Below, piece by piece: positions 23,541 to 34,800 of a stretch of DNA of 64,000 nucleotides (position 1 is the stretch's first letter; each line of letters starts with the position of its first letter). The position numbers were made by a program, and so were the translations under genes. Source of the DNA: Mesostigma viride (lineage: Eukaryota > Streptophyta > Mesostigmatophyceae > Mesostigmatales > Mesostigmataceae); the NCBI GenBank assembly GCA_009746045.1, contig RPFO01000312.1, positions 1,348,823-1,412,822 on the forward strand, in the 5' to 3' direction. The notes below the pieces were generated by a model that was not told the DNA's origin, ran no database searches, and worked only from the letters and a program-made list of their open reading frames with translations.

Positions 23541-24142
23541 TTAATTAATTAATTAATAGACACGTGACTGCGTCGATCACGTGAGCATAAGTCCTCAGTG
23601 GGAGGGGAACATGGGATGGAATGGATGGTATAAGCTATCTAGGTCCTAGTTACAGGGGTGTGGGCACCGCGGCCAGAATCGCTATGAATGCCATACTTGG
23701 TTGATTGCCACGTGCCATGCGATAAGCTGAGCTAGCGACCTATGTCTGTATATCAATGAGACAGCCAGCGCAGGCCAGAAATCTGGAGAATCCGCACCAT
23801 ACGTACTGCTCGATCATGCCGTTATCTTATCCGCGTTTTCGAGTTGTCCAGGATGATGGATATGAACATCTATATGGCAATGTGGGGCCCCACCGGGTCA
23901 TCCCCTTTGTCCTTGAGGAGTTCGGGGCCATGGGCGCCCCAAGACAGCGGAGTTTTTGCACGAGTGCTGCCAGCGCCGTGAAGACCGCCTCGACCTCGAG
24001 GGTCAGACCGCCCCTTGGTCTGCCCGCACGTGGTCCTCGTATTGGCGGTGCCCAGCGCCTGTCCCTCGCCCTCACTCGCACAGTGGCTGATGTGTTATTC
24101 CGCCGCACCCGGGCCGACTTTGTCGCGACCCATGCGGTCTAG
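23541..24142 (+). pseudogene. Decayed non-LTR retrotransposon fragment (C-terminal end of ORF2)
   Basis: The plus-strand stretch 23860-24142 codes for PFVLEEFGAMG, an ECC-type segment in a second frame, then RLSLALTRTVADVLFRRTRADF. The same order occurs in the larger fragment at 43430-44309, so both are copies of one family. At least two frameshifts separate the blocks. A TTAA tract and a 75-bp segment shared in inverted orientation with 46760-46836 lie on the left, and an inverted copy of the dispersed repeat lies at 23756-23800. Confidence 0.7.
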
Positions 24143-25479
24143 ATCCCTTCCAGGCCTGCATGGTGGGCCGGCAGCGCTGTCGCTGCGTGTCCTAGTTTTG
24201 TGATGTAGGTAGTTGTACCCAAAGCCCACGGTAGGTCGCCAGCCCAGCTGCCCATGTCACAGGTGCCCTGCGCCCCCTTCAAAATTATGCTGCTGGCTGT
24301 TACCAACCGCACTAGTGGCAGAAGCCGGCATCAACCGAGAAGACAACGCGTGCCTCCTGAGACCTGGCTGCAGCTCCCATGTTTCGGTTGCGTTGATGGA
24401 TACCTCCTGGTAATAATTATTGCCTCCCATTTTCGGCGGCTTTGGTAGCGCAATTATTAATAATGTCGCACATAGCAATTGCGTTCATGCTAGTGCACCC
24501 ACATCCTCACAATTTATGAATGGATGGGTCCTACGGGATACGTGCATGATACTTATCCTGATAATCCCTTGATTGACAAGTTATCCATAAATATATATCC
24601 GGCTGCTGGGCGGCGCTGCGAGTAACTGAGCCTCGTTCCATCGTGGCCCGTGAATTTTGAGGGGCAAGGGCAGTTTACGAAGTAAGTGGTCAGCTATCTG
24701 TGGAGGTTGCTTATGCGCTGCAGTTCCTCAAGTAAGGTTTTCTTATGCCAGTTGAATCTACGTGCCATCCATTTACTGGCAAGCAACCATATTTACTGGA
24801 ACCCTACAATGGGTGGCAAAGGCTGCATGGATTAGCTAGCATGGCCACATTTCCGCGGCTGACAGATTTGCCGTGATGTTCTATGGGCAATTATGCAGGT
24901 TTGACGCGTTCGTGTGCACGCCAGGTCACGTGGCTGTCGATGTCTTAGCCTCGCGCTTTCGCCGCGGCTCCCTTCAATGGGCCACGCGTGCGCACCTCGA
25001 TATTTCTAGCAGAATGTGCCATGTATGTATGTACTTGCTGCCGCCTTTCCTAAGTCGTGCTCGCGCATTTGCCTGATACCTGCTGGCGCATATCTCAGGC
25101 GTCTCATCCATGTCGAAGTTTGGCTTTCATCGTCTCCGTTGCCGTCTCCATCCGTGGCCTCGCTTGCACGCGTATTCAAGTCCTTACCGTGGATAGTTGT
25201 GCTGGATTCATGGCTATTTCGTCCAATACGCACGTTCCACCCACCACTTTCCACCGCAATCTCTCTATATAGCCATGGTAGCTGTCTGGGCACACACACC
25301 TAGGCGCGCAGCACTCTAACCCTTGAGGCTGAAAGGCAGAGCCTCAGGCGCGGTGCTGGCACATGGCAGATGGAGAAACCCCAGCAGGCGGTGGTCGGCT
25401 CTACAGGGGGAGAGTCTCTGCAGAAGAATCCATTCTTGGCTCGCTGTAATGGCACGTCTCCGTAGCCCTGATTAACCCT
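24143..25479. other. Intergenic spacer, no gene seen
   Basis: No ORF with recognisable motifs on either strand and no strong repeat. AT content is higher around 24400-24800. Confidence 0.5.
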
Positions 25480-25800
25480 ATGGAGCCCTGTTTCACCCTT
25501 TCTAACCTAGTCTGACCTTTGTAACCCTATTGGAAACCTGCTGTAGCTCTCATGTAACCCTTTCTGTACTACAATCCTAGCTGTTTCGTAGCGCTGTCAT
25601 AACACGTTCCTGTCATACCACCGCCTACTGTGACCTACTGTGACCCTACTGTCACCTTACTATAATGCAATTGTAACCTTAGTGGGACCCTACTGTGACC
25701 CTACTGTGACCGTCCTCTCACCTTACTCTAGTGGTATTGTAACTCTTTTGTGACCCTATTGTGACCCTATTGTGACCCTATTGTGACCCTATTGTGACCC
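25480..25800. repeat. Degenerate 11-bp tandem repeat (TGTGACCCTAT)
   Basis: Short degenerate units of the type ACTGTGACCCT, becoming nearly perfect (TGTGACCCTAT) at 25750-25800, immediately upstream of the ORF that leads into the pseudouridine synthase gene. Confidence 0.85.
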
Positions 25801-25809
25801 AGGCATCTC

Positions 25810-28800
25810 GTGAGCAGGATGAGCCTCCTTGGCGCGCCGGCCAGGATGACAGGGTCGCGCCACGTGGCGGTCATGTGGCACTCCCGCCTGTTGCAGGGCC
25901 TTCGGGCGCAGGCGCGTTTTGCGCTGCCGCATGTCGCCACCTGTCCTCTTGGCGGGCTTGGAAGGGGAAGCTTCCTCCAAGGCACGCCTTTGCTCGCGCT
26001 CAAGTACGTGCATGCATGCAGTCGGCCAATGCGGTGCGGCCTCCCTGAGGGCGGATGCCCCTGTGACGATGGTTGCGTCAGCCAGCTTAAGGGCATGAGC
26101 ACCAATGGCCAGCACACAGGCATGAACCCTGGTGGCCAGATGAACAGCTCGGGCACTGGTCAACAGCTCACTAGCTTGGTCACGGGCAACCAACATGCAC
26201 TAACAGGCTATAGTGGCTGCATCCAGGATACATGCTTGGGCAGCCGCGGCCAGCATGCACGTTTGGGGCTGCATAGCCATCCCAGGCGGGCGAGCAGCAC
26301 GGTGGCGTCAGCGCAGGGCGCAGTCAGGGAGGGCCGGCCGACGCGGGGGCCCGGGGACGGCGCCGCGATCGAGACACCGGAACAACTGCTGGCACTAAAG
26401 GACAAGAAGAAGATGCGCGTCGCGCTGCTGGTGGGGTACCTGGGCACCGAGTTCAAGGGTGCGTGGCTGCTCGGGTGTACTGTGAATATAGAAGTATATG
26501 CTATTTGGTGTTATTGTGGGTCCAAGGGTGCGTGCCTACTCGGGTGTACTGTGAATATAGAAGTATACGCTATTTGGTGTTATTGTGGATCCAAGGGTGC
26601 GTGCCTGCTCGGATATACCATGTCATAAATATTCTTTTTTCACTAGTTATGCTAGTTGATTTGGTACTGAGTTCAAGGGTGTTTAACTGCTCGGGTATAT
26701 CATGTTGGAAGTATTCTTTTTTCACTAGTTATGCTAGTTGCTTTGGTACTGAGTCCAAGGGTGTTTAACTGCTCGGGTATCGTTGTAGAGCATTACAGTA
26801 GTGTGTTGTTGATAATTATGATTATGCTAGTTGCTATAGTAACGGGTCGTGCGGTGCGTGCCTACTTTGGTATAGAACTGATTATGTTAAAATGTTTATG
26901 TTTGGTAACAAGTATGCATAGTTGCTTTAATATTGGGTGCGTTTGATAAGGGTGCGTGTGTGTGCTGTATAATATTTGCTCCGGCTGCTAGGTAATATTC
27001 ATGGTAGTGTACTGTAAATATTCATAATCATGTGAGAGGTCGTAATCATGGGTTCCAGGGCGCCGAGTATTAATGTCATTGAAATGTCATTGGAATTCTC
27101 CGTAATAATAACTTTGCTAGTTGCTATGCTACGCGTGCCAGATAGTAAGTGTTATGATCTCACAGTACCATTGACTACACTGGTAGTCATTATGCTGGTT
27201 GCCATGTTAATGAGTTCAAGCAGAAAATTACTTCACCTTTGCCTTCACTAATGCATTTCATCGCGTGTCAGGTAGCCGGCAGCCGCCTGCCCCCACGACT
27301 TGTGCTAGTGTGCCTGTTCCTTTGGCCTAGCATGCCCCGCTCCGATTTCAAGTAATACCATGCTTGAAGCTGTTTATCTTTTAGGAACTTATATTTTTTT
27401 GCCTAGTTACGAGTGTACAGTGGTTCATGTAGATCTTGACATAGATCACCTGGTTGCATCCCTATGATTAGCAGAGCTTATTACTTGGCAAATAGATGGC
27501 CCATTCTATGGGGCTCATGCCGCTTGTGCTATGAGTATGGCATGGCACCTGTCAGCAGCTGTCGTAACCTCCGAGGAGCAGTCTGCTGGTCTCCATTTTA
27601 GGGTCCGTCCACTTCACAAGCCCGCCCCGATCGTTGCTAGTATATGTGATGGACATGTGCGTAAGTAGTTTATTGTTTTTTTTGCCAACTGCAAGTAATA
27701 GTCAAGTTGACAGAAGGGTCTATGTTTTGAGTCGATCTTTTTTCCTTATCTTTTCACGTTGTTTTGAAATCTATCTTTTCGATGCCTTTCCCCCCTTTTT
27801 GTCTACAATGTGGACAAGATTGAACTTCCATGGGAGAAAATGTTTGGATGATAACAAGCTTTGCTTTTGATTGCTTTATATGATCATGCATGGTGGTCGT
27901 CCATCGATGTCCTCCCCCTATGCTTACTTTTGGCGCTGGACAGGCCTGCAGAAGCAGGAAGACAGCGACGAACTGGACAGTGAGTTGCATCCGCTGGTGT
28001 TATCAAAACTAGTGGCACAAACACTTTACAGACAGCAGGAGGACAGCGAGGAGCTGGACAATAAGTTGTATGCTGCTGCTAGTAGTAAAGTTGGTGGTAC
28101 ATTTAGTATGGATACAGCATTTTTTAGTAAACATGCTACTATTGGTTACAACTATTGTTTTGTAAACATGCTACTATTGTTTACAACTATTGTTTAGTAA
28201 GCATACTTCTATTGTTTACAACTATTGTTTTGTAAACATACTACTATTGTTTACAGCTATTGTTTAGTAAACATACTTCTATTGTTTACGTCTTGTCAGG
28301 CATCTTCCAGTGGTTTCACTTGCAACTCGTTTCAGCGATGCGAAGCGGATGCTTGTCCCGTCAATGCCCTTGAATCCTGTGGGACCGTTCCTGGTGTTGA
28401 GGTTCTTGCTGTGTTGAGTATGCCACCACCACACATGCTGTAGAAGGAATATGCCCTCGTTGTTGCAACCATTGTCGGTCACCTTGCGCAGGCCACACTA
28501 AGGGTATGTAAAGGAGGCGCCCCACTAGATATAGTGGATGATGATGGTGCAACTTTTTAGAGTAAGAGGGTTTGCAAGTCTCGACGTTGAGCTCCATTCG
28601 CACATTGTTGAGCCCCATTTGCACGTATTAAGTGTACCCACCGATCAAGTGGGTTGCGCTGGACGTACTGAACATCACCACTTTCCTGTTTTCAGCTAAC
28701 TCAAGATATCTCCGTTTTGAGCACTTGCCATGGGAGGCCGTCTGCACTTTCCGATTTTTTTCGGCCTTGCTGGTTGCTCTGCCATATTTCCTGCTGGGTG

Positions 28801-31800
28801 CATGACCCCCTATTTTTGGGCCCGCCGAGCCGTACCCCATGACAACATTGTTACAAGACTACTCTCCGCCCGACCCCCACACGTTCCTTCATTACATTCT
28901 CCCTTGTTTTCATCACAGCCGATGATGCGTAACATGGCCCTTTGTGTTGGTTGTCCTATTGCTTCCCCCACGCACATATATTTTGAATGATTATTTCTGC
29001 CCTCCTTTGCAACAACGAACGCATACCTGTCGCTCCCCCCATAGCGACGCTCCACCCAACCTTGTTCATTAATTATGATATCACCCCGACGTTTGTTTAT
29101 TAATTAAGATATCACCCCGACATTTTTAAATTAACTATGATATCCCCCCGACATTTTTTAATTAATTATGATATCACCCCTTTTGTCGCAGCCATCGAGG
29201 CATACCTGGAGGCCGCCCTGTTCAAGGTGGGCGGCATCCGGCCCTCCAACTACGGACAGCTGTCAAAGGTCGGCTGGAGCCGCAGCAGCCGCACCGACAA
29301 GGGGGTGAGCGCGCCAGAGATAAGATGATGATAATAATAATAATTACAATAGTAGTAGTAATAATAATAATTATTATTATTATTATTATTATTTTAGTGG
29401 TGACATTAGCAAGAACAGCAGAAACCACATCAGCAGCAGCAGTAGCAGCAGCAAGAGCAGCAGCAGCGACAACAGTAATAACAATACCGATTACACTAAT
29501 TTAGCATCAAGGTCCATAGTGACTGTGCCAGAATCATCAGCCGTTTGCAAATGTGACAGCGGTGGGATCCGATAGGGATAAGGGATGTGAGCACACCATG
29601 TGAATGGGGGAGGTGCTGGGGGAGGGGGGGCGGGCGAGGGGTTGGGGACGGGGAGTCCCCGCGGTGATACATCCAACTCGTGTCTCCCAATGGTAAAGTC
29701 TTGGTGCAATTTCAAAGTCTTGTTGCACCCACAGTCGCGCCTGCATCATGATAAGCACTAGGTGGCCAGTCCTCCAGGCAGTGAGAGGAGATTGGGCACC
29801 CTCCCTCCTGTGTCCTTATTGTGAATTTCGCAGTCATTACTGACATGACTCAATCATGTGCTTTATTTAATTAAAGATAATTAATCAACCAATTAATCTC
29901 TCTAACTAATCTCTGTGGTCTCACTACGAGGCCTTCTGGTTGGGCTACTCCCGATACTCCTGCCTGTGGGCTATTTTAGGCACCCCCGCCTGCTGCCAAA
30001 TAACCTGCTTCTGCTGTCGGCATATGCGGTGCCCAGTTTGCGCATCCACACAGCGGTTACATCCGCCAGTTGGTTTCCGTGCCTTCCGCCCCAGGCGACC
30101 TGATTAGACACCCCGCCCCTCGCCATCCCCCCCACCCCCCACCCGCCCACCCCCCTGGCACCCCCCTGGCTGCGCCCCCCAGGTGCACTCGCTGGTCACG
30201 ATCGTCTCTCTGAAGATGATGGTGGACAAGCACGCGTTCGATGGCGACGCCGAGGGGAGGGAGATCGCCGCGCGCATCAACGAGCACCTGCCGCCCTCCG
30301 TGCACGTCTTTGCGTGCATCAAGGTGGCCAGGTAGCAGACTATGGGGTTTGCTATTGTTATCATTCATAATTATATTAATGATGATGATGATAATAATAA
30401 TGATAATCTTGTGATTCTGTTGCTGATGCAGATTGGACATTGGCTTACAGGCAGTGTTGGCGTCCTGTCCCTCTCCAACGATGCGCCCGCGGCCTCTGCG
30501 AGATTTGCCCGCTGTCATGCTGTCCCCCCACCCGTGCCCCACTTCAGCGTGGCCCCCAAGCTCCACCCCCTCAACCCCTCTCCCTCTATCTAAATAGATA
30601 TACAACAGTCATGTTCTATGATCATTAATCGTACCTATTCATGGATACCTGGTTGCCTGCTCGCTTCCCCCATGCGTGACACTTCCTCTTGTTCTCCTTA
30701 TGCCCAGTTCCCTTATGCCCCCTTCCTTACGTTACACCCCCGTTACTTACTACTACTTATGCCCCTTTTCTCCTTATTCCCCCCCCCCCCCCCCCTGTTC
30801 GCCCCTTTCCTCCTTGTCTCCCCCCCCCTCAGGTCCTTCAACGCGCGCAAGGCGGTGCAGAGCCGCACGTACGAGTACATGGTCCCCGCCGAGTCCATCC
30901 TGGGACACCGCCTCTCCTACATCGCAGTTTCGCCATCCGGCACCAACGGCCACACCCACGGCCCTCTCACCACCCTCGACGTCCCGGGCGGACAGCCACT
31001 CTTGCAGCCATCCCTGCCCAGGGGCCCCGCGGTGAGCCCCAGGGAGCGCCTGGATGCCATGACGCCTGGCCAGGTGGCGCTGGAGCTGGAACAGTTCCGC
31101 GCGGTGCTGCGCCAGTTTGAGGTGGGTTTCTGTCAGTTTTATGTGTGCCTCGTCAAGAGATGAGTTTCCTAAATACTACTACGAAAGCAACCGTCCCTAT
31201 TCCCTTAAAATACTACTACGAAAGCAACCGTCCCTCTTCCCTTAAAATACTACTACGAAAGCAACCGTCCCTCTTCCCTTAAAATACTACTACGAAAGCA
31301 ACCGTCCCTATTCCCTTAAAATACTACTACGAAAGCAACCGTCCCTATTCCCTTTAGGCGCGTTTGGGTGCCGGGGCCCTCTTGTTCTCATCTGCCGTCC
31401 TGTTCACGTATCCCATCTGCCCAATGGCATGACGTGCCCAATGGCATGATGACGTGCCCAATGGCATGATGATCTGCCCAATGGCATGATGATCTGCCCA
31501 ATGGCATGACGTGCCCAATGGCATGATGACGTGCCCAATGGCATGACGTGCCCAATGGCATGACGTGCCCAATGGCATGACGTGCCCAATGGCATGACGT
31601 GCCCAATGGCATGATGATCTGCCCAATGGCATGACGTGCCCAATGGCATGACGTGCCCAAGGGCATGATGATCTGCCCAATGGCATGACGTGCCCAATGG
31701 CATGACGTGCCCAATGGCATGATGATCTGCCCAATGGCATGATCTGCCCAATGGCATGACGTGCCCAATGGCATGATGTGCCCAATGGCATGATGATCTG

Positions 31801-34800
31801 CCCAATGGCATGACGTGCCCAATGGCATGACGTGCCCAATTGCATGATGATCTGCCCAATGGCATGACGTGCCCAATGGCATGATGATGTGCCCAATGGC
31901 ATGACGTGCCCAATGGCATGATGATGTGCCCAATGGCATGACGTGCCCAATGGCATGATGATCTGCCCAATGGCATGACGTGCCCAATGGCATGATGTGC
32001 CCAATTGCATGATGATCTGCCCAATGGCATGACGTGCCCAATGGCATGACGTGCCCAATGGCATGACGTGCCCAATGGCATGACGTGCCCAATGGCATGA
32101 CGTGCCCAAGGGCATGATGATGTGCCCAATGGCATGACGTGCCCAAGGGCATGATGATGTGCCCAATGGCATGACGTGCCCAATGGCATGATGACGTGCC
32201 CAATGGCATGACGTGCCCAATGGCATGATGACGTGCCCAATGGCATGACGTGCCCAATGGCATGATCTGCCCAATGGCATGACGTGCCCAATGGCATGAC
32301 GTGCCCAATGGCATGACGTGCCCAATGGCATGATGTGCCCAATGGCATGACGTGCCCAATGGCATGACGTGCCCAATGGCATGATGTGCCCAGTTGCATG
32401 ATGATCTGCCCAATGGCATGACGTGCCCAATGGCATGACGTGCCCAATGGCATGATGATGTGCCCAATGGCATGACGTGCCCAAGGGCATGATGATCTGC
32501 CCAATGGCATGATGTGCCCAATTGCATGATGATCTGCCCAATGGCATGACGTGCCCAATGGCATGACGTGCCCAATGGCATGACGTGCCCAATGGCATGA
32601 TCTGCCCAATGGCATGACGTGCCCAATGGCATGACGTGCCCAATGGCATGACGTGCCCAATGGCATGACGTGCCCAATGGCATGATGTGCCCAGTTGCAT
32701 GATGATCTGCCCAATGGCATGACGTGCCCAATGGCATGACGTGCCCAATGGCATGATGATGTGCCCAATGGCATGACGTGCCCAAGGGCATGATGATCTG
32801 CCCAATGGCATGATGTGCCCAATTGCATGATGATCTGCCCAATGGCATGACGTGCCCAATGGCATGATGATGTGCCCAATGGCATGATGACGTGCCCAAT
32901 GGCATGATGATGTGCCTGTCATTCCACCCCTCGTGTCTCCCCTCTATCGATCCCCTGCCCTGCTCCGTGCCCCGTTAACTGTCTTCCCCTGCCCTGCTCC
33001 GTGCCCCTTTAACTGTCTTCCCCTGCCCTGCTCCGTGCCCCGTTAACTGTCTTCCCCTGCCCTGCTCCGTGCCCCTTTAACTGTCTTCCCCTGCCCTGCT
33101 CCGTGTCCCGTTAACTGTCTTCCCCTGCCCTGCTCCGTGCCCCGTTAACTGTCTTCCCCTGCCCTGCTCCGTGCCCCTTTCACTGTCTTCCCCTGCCCTG
33201 CTCCGTGTCGCTTTAACTGTCTTCCCCTGCCCTGCTCCGTGTCCCTTGAACTGTCTTCCCCTGCCCTGCTCCATGTCCCTTCAACTGTCTTCCCCTGCCC
33301 TGCTCCGTGCCCCTTTAAGTGTCTTCCCCTGCCCTGCTCCGTGCCCCTTTAACTGTCTTCCCCTGCCCTGCTCCGTGCCCCGTTAACTGTCTTCCCCTGC
33401 CCTGCTCCGTGTCCCGTTAACTGTCTTCCCCTGCCCTGCTCCGTGCCCCTTTAACTGTCTTCCCCTGCCCTGCTTCGTGTCCCTTGAACTGTCTTCCCCT
33501 GCCCTGCTCCATGTCCCTTTAACTGTCTTCCCCTGCCCTGCTCCGTGCCCCTTTAACTGTCTTCCCCTGCCCTGCTCCGTGCCCCTTTAACTGTCTTCCC
33601 CTGCCCTGCTCCGTGCCCCTTTAACTGTCTTCCCCTGCCCTGCTCCATGTCCCTTTAACTGTCTTCCCCTGCCCTGCTCCATGTCCCGTTAACTGTCTTC
33701 CCCTGCCCTGCTCCGTGCCCCTTTAACTGTCTTCCCCTGCCCTGCTCCGTGCCCCTTTAACTGTCTTCCCCTGCCCTGCTCCGTGCCCCTTTAACTGTCT
33801 TCCCCTGCCCTGCTCCGTGTGCCTTTAACTGTCTTCCCCTGCCCTGCTCCGTGTGCCTTTAACTGTCTTCCCCTGCCCTGCTCCGTGCCCCTTTAACTGT
33901 CTTCCCCTGCCCTGCTCCGTGTCCCGTTAACTGTCTTCCCCTGCCCTGCTCCGTGTCCCGTTAACTGTCTTCCCCTGCCCTGCTCCGTGTCCCGTTAACT
34001 GTCTTCCCCTGCCCTGCTCCGTGCCCCTTTAACTGTCTTCCCCTGCCCTGCTCCGTGCCCCTTTAACTGTCTTCCCCTGCCCTGCTCCGTGCCCCTTTAA
34101 CTGTCTTCCCCTGCCCTGCTCCGTGTCGCTTTAACTGTCTTCCCCTGCCCTGCTCCGTGTCCCGTTAACTGTCTTCCCCTGCCCTGCTCCGTGTCGCTTT
34201 AACTGTCTTCCCCTGCCCTGCTCCGTGCCCCTTTAACTGTCTTCCCCTGCCCTGCTCCGTGTCCCTTTAACTGTCTTCCCCTGCCCTGCTCCGTGCCCCT
34301 TTAACTGTCTTCCCCTGCCCTGCTCCGTGTGCCTTTAACTGTCTTCCCCTGCCCTGCTCCGTGTCGCTTTAACTGTCTTCCCCTGCCCTGCTCCGTGCCC
34401 CTTTCACTGTCTTCCCCTGCCCTGCTCCGTGCCCCTTTCACTGTCTTCCCCTGCCCTGCTCCGTGTCCCGTTAACTGTCTTCCCCTGCCCTGCTCCGTGC
34501 CCCTTTAACTGTCTTCCCCTGCCCTGCTCCGTGCCCCTTTAACTGTCTTCCCCTGCCCTGCTCCGTGTGCCTTTAACTGTCTTCCCCTGCCCTGCTCCGT
34601 GTCGCTTTAACTGTCTTCCCCTGCCCTGCTCCGTGTCGCTTTAACTGTCTTCCCCTGCCCTGCTCCGTGCCCCTTTAACTGTCTTCCCCTGCCCTGCTCC
34701 GTGTCGCTTTAACTGTCTTCCCCTGCCCTGCTCCGTGTCCCGTTAACTGTCTTCCCCTGCCCTGCTCCGTGTCGCTTTAACTGTCTTCCCCTGCCCTGCT

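Noticed and set aside
25789-26196. Minus-strand ORF with charged segment ([20 protein letters not shown])
   Set aside because: No family pattern, and the plus strand leads in frame into the pseudouridine synthase exon; cannot be supported as a gene.
31354-32922. Three overlapping minus-strand ORFs of about 500 codons (His-Trp-Ala-Arg-His-type repeat)
   Set aside because: All three frames are open because the 17/20-bp repeat lacks stops on that strand; the region is inside an intron.
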